Below, one piece after another: positions 33,835-42,262 of a stretch of 64,000 bases of DNA. A model generated the notes under the pieces. It was given only the letters and a program-made list of their open reading frames with translations. It did not search any database and was not told the origin of the DNA. The DNA lies in the NCBI RefSeq assembly GCF_009792235.1, contig NZ_CP046973.1:1984001-2048000 (forward strand), written 5' to 3'. The translations under genes and the position numbers were made by a program. Position 1 is the first letter of the stretch. Every line of letters starts with the position of its first letter. This DNA comes from Microcystis aeruginosa FD4 (GTDB taxonomy: Bacteria; Cyanobacteriota; Cyanobacteriia; Cyanobacteriales; Microcystaceae).

Positions 33835-34178
33835 TATAATTGTCTGTAAGAGAAAGCGGAGATAAAAAGAGTAGCCGAGGTGGGCGAACTTTCCGTTGTA
33901 TAAAGACTAGACACCTCCAATTCTAATTGGCTAGAATTGTCCCAAAACCCGCTAATCGTTATTGTGAGATTATGGCTGGGAGACAAAAAAACCCTACTTA
34001 TACTCTTTGGGACACAGAGAGTCTGCCTCGGTAATAGGAAACTATTACGCCAGTTAGTGCCTTCTTTAGGGAAGAGCAAAAGCTGCGGAGGCTGAGTAAG
34101 ACCAAAGCTAAGGAACCACTTGGCGGAGGCATTGGCCTATGAAAGAGGAAGCCCTCGCTTTTAGCGACGGGTATGTCA
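33835..34178 (+). ncRNA. RNA-like region ending in an IS605-type hairpin (possible solo tnpB omega RNA)
   Basis: This 345-bp stretch has no gene. It starts just after a TATAAT at 33833 and ends in a hairpin CCCTCGCT-TTT-AGCGACGGG (one bulged C, about 34155-34171) followed by TATGTCAC. The tnpB element at 54309 ends similarly, with a hairpin followed by GATGTCAA. Internal pairs include GAGGTG/CACCTC. The simplest reading is an ORF-less relic of an IS200/IS605 right end with its guide-RNA scaffold. RNase P, tmRNA and 6S RNA were considered and do not fit. The call is tentative. Confidence 0.3.
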
Positions 34179-34232
34179 CCGCTAGGATTGATGGTAAGAG
34201 CAATAATCAGGGCAGCCTCCACACCTAACTAT

Positions 34233-34658
34233 ATGTCAGACACCTCCGCAGTTAAAAAATATCTCGCCCATTGGTTTCAATTGGGAAAAAAAGTTATTTG
34301 TCCCAAAAACCAAGCTATGCTATTTCCGCTGCCAATTTTCAATGCTGATCGCTATTCAGCGGAGTTTGAAGATTGTTGGCAAAAAATTCTTGATCCTGAA
34401 AGTGGCGATTGTTACCTAGAGGGTACTCAACAAACTATCCAAGACTTACTTTCCCCCCAATGGGAATTTCATCCCTGCGCTCGTTGTACTATACTTGTAC
34501 CAATTGAGGTACTGGGCCAATCGGGTTTATCCTGTCCCTGCCATGATTTGAGTAATTGGCCCAATTTAGAATTACCCCTACCCCATTTACCCGTCAATAG
34601 TCAAGAAAATCTCGATCGCATCCGGCAAAGATTGCTAAAAAATTCTCACCCACATTAA
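34233..34658 (+). CDS. Conserved hypothetical protein
   Basis: A 141-residue protein starting MSDTSAVKKYLAHWFQLGKK. It has a CPKNQAMLFPLPIF segment near the N-terminus and CARCTILVPIEV with a later CPCHDL, so five cysteines are present, some paired as CxxC/CxC. A metal-binding role is possible but unproven. I recall this as a cyanobacterial hypothetical but cannot name the family. The frame is open 20 codons upstream into the RNA-like region. The ATG at 34233 was chosen because the protein-like composition begins there. Confidence 0.65.
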   Translation: MSDTSAVKKYLAHWFQLGKKVICPKNQAMLFPLPIFNADRYSAEFEDCWQKILDPESGDCYLEGTQQTIQDLLSPQWEFHPCARCTILVPIEVLGQSGLSCPCHDLSNWPNLELPLPHLPVNSQENLDRIRQRLLKNSHPH

Positions 34659-34669
34659 CCAGACTAAAA

Positions 34670-34697
34670 GAGACGTTAGGAGTAACGTCTCGAAAAA
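34670..34697 (+). terminator. Terminator hairpin between convergent genes
   Basis: The perfect stem AGACGTTA (34671-34678) / TAACGTCT (34683-34690) has a 4-nt loop. It is flanked by an A-run on the right and lies between the hypothetical gene and convergent malQ. It may serve either strand weakly; a T tract directly after it is missing on the plus strand. Confidence 0.45.
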
Positions 34698-34708
34698 AGG
34701 ATTGAGAT

Positions 34709-36211
34709 TTAACGATTTCTGCCGAAAAAATTGACTAAATCTCGCAATCTGTCGCTATATTCTGTCGTTAAAGCTTCCTGACGATAGCGCCATGACCAAT
34801 TCCCTTCTGCGACACTGGGGGTATTCATACGCGCATCCGATCCTAAACCTAACACATCCTGTAACGGTACGATCGCCTGATTAGCCACGGAACTATAGGC
34901 AAGTCGAATCAGATCCCAAGCCACTCCCTGACCACTGGCAGCGCCAAGATATTGATAAAGTCGCGCTTTTTCGTAGTCATTGGCGTTATCTTGAAACCAG
35001 CCCAGAGTGGTATTATTATCGTGGGTGCCGGTATAAATCACACAGTTGCGTTCGACGTTGAAAGGAAGATAGGGATTACCCGCATCACCCCCAAAAGCAA
35101 AGTGGAGAATCTTCATCCCCGGGAAGGCAAAGTGATCGCGAAAATCTAGGACTGCCTGGTCAATATCGCCCAAATCTTCGGCAATAATCGGCAATTTACC
35201 CAAACGATCCCGGATGGTATTAAAGAGATCATAACCCGGGGCCTTCAGCCAACGACCATTAATAGCGTTTTCCTGGCCAAAAGCCACCGACCAATAGGCC
35301 TCTAATCCGCGAAAATGATCGATACGGATGATATCGACTAGGGAAAGAACCGCTTTTAAACGGCGTACCCACCAGTCAAAGCCCGTATTTTTAAGATAAT
35401 CCCAGTTATACAAAGGATTTCCCCATAATTGCCCCGTTTCTGAGAAATAATCTGGGGGAACCCCGGCCACTTCCAAGGGATTACCGGTTTGGGTATCTAG
35501 TCGAAAAACCTGCGGATTTGCCCAAACATCGGCGCTATTATGGGAGACATAAATGGGGATATCACCGATAATCTCGATACCGAGGGAGTTAGCATAGCGT
35601 TTTAGGGCTAACCACTGCTCAAAAAACTCAAATTGCAGGAATTTGTGCAGAAAAATCTCCTCTTGTAACTCCTGTTTCGGTGTTTCCAACGCTCCCCAAT
35701 GACGTTCGCGAATTTCTGTCGGCCATTCCATCCATGCTTTACCCTGGTAAGCGTGGGATAGGGCCATAAATAGGGCGTAATCCTCTAACCAATCAGCATT
35801 GCCACCACAAAAGCCGGCAAACTGTTTGTAAAGAATTGTGTCAGAACCCTTGACAAAATTGCTCGCCGCCTTTCTAAGTAGGGGAATTTTCCAAGCGATC
35901 AATTTATCGAAATCCACTTGATCGAGGGGAAAATCGGGAATATCCTCGAAATCTGCCTGACTAAGCAGGTTTTTTTCCCGAAGAATATCGAGACTAATCA
36001 GGAGATGATTGCCAGCAATGGCACTAAAACTCATGTAGGGAGAGTTACCGTACCCTGTGGGGCCTAAAGGGAGAATTTGCCAGAGTTTTTGACCACTTTG
36101 AGCCAAAAAATCGATAAATTGATAGGCTTCCCTACCTAGTTCTCCAATCCCGTAACGACCGGGATGACTGGTGGGATGAAGCAAAATACCGCTACAACGG
36201 CTAAAAGCCAT
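34709..36211 (-). CDS. malQ: 4-alpha-glucanotransferase
   Basis: A 500-residue GH77 amylomaltase/disproportionating enzyme that transfers maltooligosaccharide units between glucans in glycogen breakdown. The start SGILLHPTSHPGRYGIGELG is the family N-terminus. IIRIDHFRGLEAYW holds the nucleophile Asp, IAEDLG the acid-base Glu, and YTGTHDNNTTLGW the third carboxylate. It is complete and stands alone, with its start facing a long spacer. Confidence 0.96.
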   Translation of the reverse strand: MAFSRCSGILLHPTSHPGRYGIGELGREAYQFIDFLAQSGQKLWQILPLGPTGYGNSPYMSFSAIAGNHLLISLDILREKNLLSQADFEDIPDFPLDQVDFDKLIAWKIPLLRKAASNFVKGSDTILYKQFAGFCGGNADWLEDYALFMALSHAYQGKAWMEWPTEIRERHWGALETPKQELQEEIFLHKFLQFEFFEQWLALKRYANSLGIEIIGDIPIYVSHNSADVWANPQVFRLDTQTGNPLEVAGVPPDYFSETGQLWGNPLYNWDYLKNTGFDWWVRRLKAVLSLVDIIRIDHFRGLEAYWSVAFGQENAINGRWLKAPGYDLFNTIRDRLGKLPIIAEDLGDIDQAVLDFRDHFAFPGMKILHFAFGGDAGNPYLPFNVERNCVIYTGTHDNNTTLGWFQDNANDYEKARLYQYLGAASGQGVAWDLIRLAYSSVANQAIVPLQDVLGLGSDARMNTPSVAEGNWSWRYRQEALTTEYSDRLRDLVNFFGRNR

Positions 36212-36354
36212 GAAAAAACCCCCTTATCAGTGATTCGGTTAGCAGTTATTAAGTGTTTAAAGCTGAATGCTCACTGCTATCTCCAAGCTAACCCGATCTC
36301 GATCGATAAGGGCAATACTTAACAACTTTATTAGACCTATGGGACAAAATGAGG

Positions 36355-36565
36355 CATTACAGCCGTACATTAACAGACCGTCTTTCCAGTGAAAAAGATT
36401 CCTTCGGATCACGTTCCACGTTACCCTGGTAGGTGAAACTGGCACTCGTTGCCGTCGGTTTGACGCAGCCCGACAGTTGGCAGAGGGCAGCCCTTTCCTC
36501 TTGGGTGAGGGGGCGATCGATATCGCTTGGAATTCGTAATATTGGTATTCGCTCAAGGTGTGCAA
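36355..36565 (-). pseudogene. Frameshifted remnant of a YYEFQA-type protein gene
   Basis: Reading leftward from a TTG at 36565, one frame gives EYQYYEFQAI. Two nucleotides (an extra AT in GCGATATCGATCGCC) then shift the frame, and the continuation PLTQEERAALCQLSGCVKPT with SASFTYQG follows in another frame. I recognise YYEFQAIDRPLT-type N-termini from a larger cyanobacterial protein family of unknown function. Only about 70 codons remain before the sequence becomes unrecognisable, so this is a decayed fragment. The match is from memory and needs a search. Confidence 0.45.
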
Positions 36566-36895
36566 CCTATCTCAAGGTTTATGATCGATATGCTGATAAT
36601 TGTACGGGGATAGTTAGGGTTTAAAGATAGATAAGACGGGACGGGCGCTCTCGGATGTATTAGGAATAGCAAGAATAGGCAAATCGACCGATCTTTACGG
36701 ATAAAGAAAAAGTTCGGGTGATTACTCGGTAATTTACTCTCATTGGTCTTTTCAAGAAATCTAATCTATTCCTTTGGATAGTGGCACGGTCAAAATCGAT
36801 AAGATTACAATTTCTTTTGTTAAGCACTTTAGCGATCGCTGGATATTTCTGCGATTCATTGTCGGCTAATTATTAAAATTAAGGGGTTTAAAACT

Positions 36896-37069
36896 ATGGC
36901 AAAAGATACTTGGGATAAACTGAATATTGTAGTTAGTAACATTATTTTGGTCGCCATTTCCATAGTAATTGGATTTGTCGGTGAAAATATTTCTCGGTCA
37001 TTAGAGAGAGGCAAACTTATAGATTCTTTGCTCGATGATCTGACGGCTCCAAAGACTGAAACTAGCTGA
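36896..37069 (+). CDS. Small hypothetical membrane protein (57 aa)
   Basis: ATG at 36896 opens a 57-codon frame: MAKDTWDKLNIVVSNIILVA, then ISIVIGFVGENISRSLERGK and a charged tail ending KTETS. Residues 11-29 form one membrane helix, with basic residues following. The frame has a natural stop, AAGGGGTTT about 10 bp before the start, and codon use like nearby genes. It lies 126 bp upstream of an Rpn-like gene on the same strand. No family is recognised. A regulator or toxin-like peptide is possible, but nothing shows it. Confidence 0.55.
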   Translation: MAKDTWDKLNIVVSNIILVAISIVIGFVGENISRSLERGKLIDSLLDDLTAPKTETS

Positions 37070-37195
37070 TTAAGCTTTTCAACCTCGACAATGTACCTCT
37101 TGCGAACAGGAAATGCTATAAATAAGCGGTAAAAATGAAATAAAATGATATAATAAAATTATTAACGTCCTTTTTATGCTTGATTATTAATTTGA

Positions 37196-38086
37196 ATGAC
37201 ACGCCAAATTCATGACCAATTTGTCAAGGAATATTTAGAGGAATTACTTACCCCTCTAGGGACGATTAGAAAAAGTAAGAAAATAAAAAGTGAGGTTCAA
37301 GAAATTGATGTCTGGTTTGAACCATTTAGCTCACCTCCTCCCACTGAGTTACCTTTAGGATTACTCGGAAAAATGGCGGCTACTTCCTGTTTGTTTGAAC
37401 CTTTCCGCAATCCCCCGACCGAGGTAGAGATTTGCGGTTGTTTGTCAAAGTTATATGCCGTTCATGGGGATGTCTTGAGAAAAGCGAAACGGTCAAACAA
37501 AACTCTGACTGAAACACAATTGCCTTTCTTATGGATTCTAACGCCCACCTTTTCAGCTAGAATGATTGAAGATTTCGGGACTAACAGCGATGAGAGTAAT
37601 TGGTTAACAGGGGTTTACTTTTTAGCTAAGTCTCTCAAAGCGGGCATCATTGTCATTCATCAGTTACCTGTGAATGAAGACACCTTATGGTTGAGAGTAT
37701 TAGGTAAAGGGGGAACTCAAAAACGAGCCGTAGAAGAGTTAGTTGAACTGCCAGAACGCAATCCTTTTCGAGAGAATTTACTAGAAATTCTGGCCAACTG
37801 GCGCAAGAATTTAGAATTGAGAGATAATTTAAGTACAGAAGAACAGGAGGACATCATGAACTTATCGCCAGCTTATCTAAAGCAACGAGAAGAGTGGAAG
37901 CAAGAAGGAACTTTAGAGGGACAACTTTCGCTGATAGCCAGTCTTCTGGAAGGGTGGTTTGGAACGCTAGATTCGGAATTATCCAGTCTAGTAGAAAAGA
38001 TTGCCCAACTTCCCATCTCGGAACGCACCGGGTTACTTCTTTCTTTGGCGAATTTATCCCGCGAGGAATTGTTAGAAAGATTGTAA
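37196..38086 (+). CDS. Rpn/PD-(D/E)XK-like protein, diverged relative of the tandem array
   Basis: A 296-residue protein aligning along its length with the four tandem genes at 12729-16058: HDQFVKEYLEELLTPLGT, QEIDVWFEP, LFEPFRNPP, LPFLWILTP, GVYFL, IHQLPVNEDTLWLRVLGKG and NPFRENLLEIL. Identity looks moderate, so the two loci separated long ago. The C-terminus differs: after KQEGTLEGQLS comes LIASLLEGWFGTLDSELSSL and LSREELLERL, a DUF4351-like tail. The Asp/Glu pair noted in the array (EIDVWF, LFEPF) is conserved, supporting a nuclease-fold role, still unproven. Confidence 0.7.
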   Translation: MTRQIHDQFVKEYLEELLTPLGTIRKSKKIKSEVQEIDVWFEPFSSPPPTELPLGLLGKMAATSCLFEPFRNPPTEVEICGCLSKLYAVHGDVLRKAKRSNKTLTETQLPFLWILTPTFSARMIEDFGTNSDESNWLTGVYFLAKSLKAGIIVIHQLPVNEDTLWLRVLGKGGTQKRAVEELVELPERNPFRENLLEILANWRKNLELRDNLSTEEQEDIMNLSPAYLKQREEWKQEGTLEGQLSLIASLLEGWFGTLDSELSSLVEKIAQLPISERTGLLLSLANLSREELLERL

Positions 38087-38115
38087 ATTTCGTTTCTCGC
38101 TCTTCTTACGGTCGT

Positions 38116-38616
38116 TCAACGAAAATTGTTTTCCTTTTGTTTTTGCCGATAAGCTTCAAATTCGGGGTTAGTAGAAAGAATTTGACGGACGCGCTCTCGA
38201 CTTATGCCGTATTTATCCGCTATTTGCTGATAGCTTAATCCTTGTCTATGGAGTTCTAAAAAATCGTAACTTTTTTTAAGTCTTTCCTTTCTCTGTGCAT
38301 CCCGTCTTGGGGTTAGACTCTTATTGCTAAGGTGTTTTACTATTTCCCTTCCCAACTCGGTCAAAGAATATTGACGGTTGCGACACCTAACCAATCCTTG
38401 TTTTTCCAATTCTTTAAGTATTTTATGTATTCTGGTTATATTATTAGGAGTTATGGCCAATTGTCGAGACGGATCGGAAAGTATCCGAATTGCCGAATCG
38501 ATTTGAATCGGATAATCTAACATCCCTTTCAGAATCTGTTTCTGTTTTACTTGGAGATTGGCGATCGTCTCTTCTAAATGTTGAAAGTCTTCGTTTTCAT
38601 CCGTCGGAATTATCAT
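38116..38616 (-). CDS. Winged-helix/sigma-region-4-like DNA-binding protein
   Basis: Counted from the ATG at 38616, which has GGGAGAGG upstream, the protein has 166 residues. The middle has a winged-helix-like block (NITRIHKILKELEKQGLVRC, YSLTELGREIVKHL). The C-terminal part has RQGLSYQQIADKYGISRERVR, close to a sigma-70 region 4 or transposase-type HTH. It is very probably a DNA-binding regulator with unknown target. The gene diverges from the molybdopterin oxidoreductase, with about 180 bp between the starts, and could control it; that is inference. A longer start at 38673 is open but lacks a ribosome site. Confidence 0.65.
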   Translation of the reverse strand: MIIPTDENEDFQHLEETIANLQVKQKQILKGMLDYPIQIDSAIRILSDPSRQLAITPNNITRIHKILKELEKQGLVRCRNRQYSLTELGREIVKHLSNKSLTPRRDAQRKERLKKSYDFLELHRQGLSYQQIADKYGISRERVRQILSTNPEFEAYRQKQKENNFR

Positions 38617-38800
38617 TTTTAATAGACCTCTCCCTGGTCTGGTAAAATCACAATCATGAGATATTGTCAGCAACTAACCGTAGCTTGCCCGGTCGTTTAT
38701 CCCTTGGTAATGCACTTTTTGAAAAATGGTGATAAACTCAACTGTATTGGGTACACTCTCCCTATCGGAGGGATTTGAGAAAAAATCGGGAGAAAAGGCG

Positions 38801-41038
38801 ATGAACGAACGGGAAACATCGGACAAAATTGAAGCGGGTGGGGGTTTTCCCGTATTGCAATATTGGGCAGAAAAAACCCTCTCTCCTCAAGGGGTTAAAC
38901 TCTGGCAAACCTTAAATCATAAAAGTGCCTGTTTAGCTTGCGCTTGGGGAACGGGAGGACAAAAGGGTGGTTTTGTCAACGAAGCGGGGGAAAGTCTGCA
39001 ACGTTGTCTCAAAAGTGTCGAAGCGATTACTTCCGAATTAATGCCAGGTATTAAAACCGATTTTTTTCAGACCTATCATCTCGCTCAATTACAGTCCTTA
39101 ACCTCCTTAGAATGCGATCGCTTGGGTCGTTTCAGTTATCCCGTCCTCTTAAAAGCCGGAGAAAGTCACTATCAACGTATTAGTTGGGAAGAAGTTTATC
39201 AATTAGCCGAACAAGCTTTTCGCCAACCGTCCGAGACTCTGGCCTCCTATAGTTCGGGACGTTCTTCTAATGAAGCAGCCTATCTCTTACAATTGTTTTT
39301 CCGGACATTAGGAAGTAATAATTTAGCCGATTGTTCCGATCTCTGTCATGCCGCCTCGACCGTAGGATTAAAACAGGTTTTCGGCTCCGGGACTTCGATG
39401 GTCAGTCTGGAAAGTTTAAAACAAGCCGATTGTGTGGTGTTAATCGGTTCTAACGCCCCCGCTAATCATCCTCGCTTGATGAATGAATTAATTCAAATTC
39501 GTGATCGCGGCGGTAAAATTATTATTATTAACCCGCAAATTGAAGTCGGATTGGTCAAATTCTCCTCGCCCGCTTTTCCGATTAAATCTTTATTGCGGGG
39601 CGGTTCCGATATTTCAACTCTCTACCTACAGCCGATACCGGGTAGCGATACTGCCCTATTCGTCGGATTACAAAAATCTTTAATCGAACAAAATTTAGTC
39701 CGGTGGGATTATCTCAAATCCCATACAGAAAATTGGCAATCTGTTATAGATTATGCCCGACAAATACCCTGGGAAACCATTACTAAAACCTGCGGTTTAT
39801 CTCGAGAAGAAATTGAAGCAACCGCCGCCCTTTTCGGCAATTTAGAGCGTGTGGTTTTCGCTTGGGCGATGGGGGTTACACAACAGGAAAACGGTGTCGA
39901 TAATATTATCAGTATTGCCAATACCGCTTTAATGACGGGAAATGCTGGCAAAATAGGTGCAGGAACCATGCCAATCAGAGGTCATTCTAATGTACAGGGC
40001 TTCGGTTCTATGGGCGTTACGGTGAGATTACGTCGGGAAATCGCCGAGGCACTTTCTCAACTTTTAGGAAAGCCATTAAATATAACTGGCGGTTATGATA
40101 CAAGGGCATTAATTGAAGCTGCCGAACGGGGAAAAATCAACACCCTTTTCTGTTTGGGAGGTAATCTTTATGGGGCAAATCCAGATTTAACTCAAGCCAA
40201 AAAAGCCTTAGCACAAATTGATACGATTTTTTATGTGGCTACTAAGCCAAATTTAGGACATTTTCACGGATTAGCCCGACAAAATACGGTAATTTTACCC
40301 GTCTTCGCTCGTTTTGAAAATCCTCACCCGACAACAACCGAATCGGGCAATAATTTTGTCCGTTTTAACGAGCGGGGAAGCAGTCATCTACAGGGTTCTG
40401 ATGTGGATATCATCTCGGAAGTAGAACTATTAACAAATATTGCCGTCAAGGTTTTAGGCACAAACCCGATTGATTGGTCGAGATTACACGACACCGTCTA
40501 TATTCGTCAGTTAATCGCCAAAACGATTCCGGGTTATCAAAAAATCGGGCAATTAGATCAAACCCAAACAGAATTTACCATTAGCGGACGGATTTTTACC
40601 GAACCCCATTTTCCAACATCGACCGGAAAAGCGCAAATGTCCGTCACCCCTTTACCCACTTTAAAAGCACCGGAAAAGCAAGATTTCAACCAACCGGAAA
40701 ATGCCCCCGGAATTGCCCTGATTCTCGGAACAGGACGCAGTTATGGACAACATAATACCGTCGTTTATCAAGTGGGCGATAAATATCGGGGAATGCCTCA
40801 CCGTCATTGTTTATTGATGAACGCCGAAGATGCCAAAAAAGTGGGCTTTCGGGAACATCAACGAGTCACCGTCCAAGGAGATGCCGGCAAATTAGAGAAT
40901 ATTGAAATTATTTTCGGTCCGATTCGCGAAGGTGTTGGCTTTATGTTCTATCCCGAAGCCAATGTTTTATTCAAAGCTAAAATCGACCCTCGCTGTGGTA
41001 CTCCCGCTTATAAACGAGTTCCCGTCTGGGTTTTTTAG
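38801..41038 (+). CDS. Molybdopterin oxidoreductase, FdhF/YdeP family
   Basis: A 745-residue protein from the ATG at 38801 (GGGAGAAAAGGCG upstream); an ATG 25 codons earlier is possible but poorly placed. The N-terminus has SACLACAWGTGGQKGGFVNE, as in the YdeP subgroup. Molybdopterin-binding blocks include YSSGRSSNEAAYLLQ, DCVVLIGSNAPANHPRL, GMPHRHCLLM and a C-terminal MopB-like barrel. YdeP-type proteins resemble formate dehydrogenase but their substrate is unsettled. No partner subunit or accessory gene is adjacent. No twin-arginine signal is present, so it is cytosolic. Confidence 0.85.
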   Translation: MNERETSDKIEAGGGFPVLQYWAEKTLSPQGVKLWQTLNHKSACLACAWGTGGQKGGFVNEAGESLQRCLKSVEAITSELMPGIKTDFFQTYHLAQLQSLTSLECDRLGRFSYPVLLKAGESHYQRISWEEVYQLAEQAFRQPSETLASYSSGRSSNEAAYLLQLFFRTLGSNNLADCSDLCHAASTVGLKQVFGSGTSMVSLESLKQADCVVLIGSNAPANHPRLMNELIQIRDRGGKIIIINPQIEVGLVKFSSPAFPIKSLLRGGSDISTLYLQPIPGSDTALFVGLQKSLIEQNLVRWDYLKSHTENWQSVIDYARQIPWETITKTCGLSREEIEATAALFGNLERVVFAWAMGVTQQENGVDNIISIANTALMTGNAGKIGAGTMPIRGHSNVQGFGSMGVTVRLRREIAEALSQLLGKPLNITGGYDTRALIEAAERGKINTLFCLGGNLYGANPDLTQAKKALAQIDTIFYVATKPNLGHFHGLARQNTVILPVFARFENPHPTTTESGNNFVRFNERGSSHLQGSDVDIISEVELLTNIAVKVLGTNPIDWSRLHDTVYIRQLIAKTIPGYQKIGQLDQTQTEFTISGRIFTEPHFPTSTGKAQMSVTPLPTLKAPEKQDFNQPENAPGIALILGTGRSYGQHNTVVYQVGDKYRGMPHRHCLLMNAEDAKKVGFREHQRVTVQGDAGKLENIEIIFGPIREGVGFMFYPEANVLFKAKIDPRCGTPAYKRVPVWVF

Positions 41039-41191
41039 TTATCAACTCCTCTGATTTTCTTTTTGGGAAATAATGAAATAGAGTTAAGCAAGCGAATAAA
41101 TGAATCAAGCAGAATGCGCTTCCTAAAAAGCTATGGTCGGTTCGATCGCATTTCTGTTATCCTATTTTTACCATCATTAAAATAAGTAGCC

Positions 41192-41659
41192 ATGGATAAG
41201 TTTTTACTAACCGTATTAGGCATAGCAAGTTTATTTGCCGTCGGGATGGCTACCCCTAGCATTGCAGGTCCCACATCTGCAGCGACAAACTTGCAACTGG
41301 CTCAACGCCCTAACTGTAACAATCCCCAGACTCAAAGCGAAATGAACATTTGTGCCAGCATCGCTTATCAAAACGCTGATCGCAAGTTAAATCAAGTTTA
41401 TCGACAACTACTGCCAAAACTGTCAGCTGCTCGCCAACAAAAATTAATTAGCGCCCAACAAGCTTGGATTAAGTTTAGAGACAGCAGTTGCGAATTTGAA
41501 AGAAGTGCGTTTGAGGGAGGCTCTATAGCTCCCATGATTTACAGTAATTGCTTGGCAGCTGTCACCGAGCAGCGTACCAAAGATTTGCGGAGATATTTAG
41601 GGTCTGCTGAAAAAGTTTTCCCTGGGGGCAGGGTGTGGGGTGTGGGGTGTGGGGTGTAG
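41192..41659 (+). CDS. LprI/DUF1311-type secreted protein with a repeat-derived tail
   Basis: The 155-residue protein has a signal peptide (about 1-25, ending SIAGP). A DUF1311/LprI-like domain follows: CNNPQTQSEMNICASIAYQNADRKLNQVY..LSAARQQKLISAQQAWIKFRDSSCEF. The domain has paired cysteines, and relatives inhibit lysozyme. The last residues, GGRVWGVGCGV, are encoded by the GGGGTGT minisatellite at 41630-41660, so the original C-terminus was replaced or extended by repeat expansion. The core domain is complete. It is expected in the periplasm. Confidence 0.82.
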   Translation: MDKFLLTVLGIASLFAVGMATPSIAGPTSAATNLQLAQRPNCNNPQTQSEMNICASIAYQNADRKLNQVYRQLLPKLSAARQQKLISAQQAWIKFRDSSCEFERSAFEGGSIAPMIYSNCLAAVTEQRTKDLRRYLGSAEKVFPGGRVWGVGCGV

Positions 41660-42110
41660 GGTTTTACCGATTTTCAGGTGGTCAACTACCTAATTTTCAG
41701 GGAAAAAGTACCTGAATTTTCCCCCCGATCACCCCTAGCCAAGGCACTTTTTGATGGGAAAAAAGTCTAAAAGTATTATCCAACAAGGTTTTTAGATTTA
41801 TTCAGCAGACCCTATTTAGAAGACAGCGATCTCTAAGTCAGAATCGCCGTTGATATTACCGGTAATTCCTTAGGGCTGGCTGAATAAATGTGAAATGTAT
41901 GCAAAGTAAGGGTTTTGGGGCTTTACGAGCGAAACAGGTGCAAGATTTTGAGAGAATCGTGGTTCAAAACCTTGCATCTTCATCGGCCCGCGTCCTGTAG
42001 GGGCGAAGCATTCGGGCAATAACCTATCGGTGAAACCGGAGATTTTCTATCCGAATGCTTCGCCCGTACTTTTTGCTGCAAACCCTCCTTAGACGTTTAC
42101 TGCACAACAA
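41660..42110. other. Intergenic region with an inverted GC repeat
   Basis: About 450 bp have no gene. At about 41998-42066 lie inverted arms TAGGGGCGAAGCATTCGG and CCGAATGCTTCGCCCGTA around an unpaired core. The arms recall the GGGGCGAA...TTCGCCC modules inside both MITE families. The upstream part (41880-41990) looks like decayed mobile DNA and I cannot classify it. Confidence 0.5.
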
Positions 42111-42114
42111 CTTA

Positions 42115-42185
42115 AGCGGGTGAGGGGAATCGAACCCCTATCATTAGCTTGGAAGGCTAGGGTTTTACCACTAAACTACACCCGC
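42115..42185 (-). tRNA. tRNA-Gly (anticodon UCC)
   Basis: On the minus strand a 71-nt cloverleaf reads GCGGGTG (acceptor), a D arm TAGTTTAGTGGTAAAACC, an anticodon loop CTTCCAA with TCC, and a T arm GGGG-TTCGATT-CCCC. It closes with CACCCGC plus a T discriminator. No CCA is encoded. The anticodon reads GGA/GGG glycine codons. Confidence 0.95.
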
Positions 42186-42262
42186 ATTTTCTTAGCACTT
42201 TCGTTAGTATAACACGAATTGCCGATTTTGGCAAGGGGGGCTTTTCAACTGGTTAATCGCCC

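Noticed and set aside
33835..34178. RNase P RNA, tmRNA or 6S RNA
   Set aside because: The conserved core sequences of these RNAs (for example the GAGGAAAGTCC region of RNase P RNA) are absent.
34173..34232. Longer N-terminus for the hypothetical protein at 34233
   Set aside because: The extra 20 codons overlap the hairpin-rich region and do not look like protein.
36257..36565. 102-codon intact ORF
   Set aside because: The frame mixes a real N-terminal fragment with out-of-frame translation after a 2-nt insertion; it is better explained as a pseudogene.
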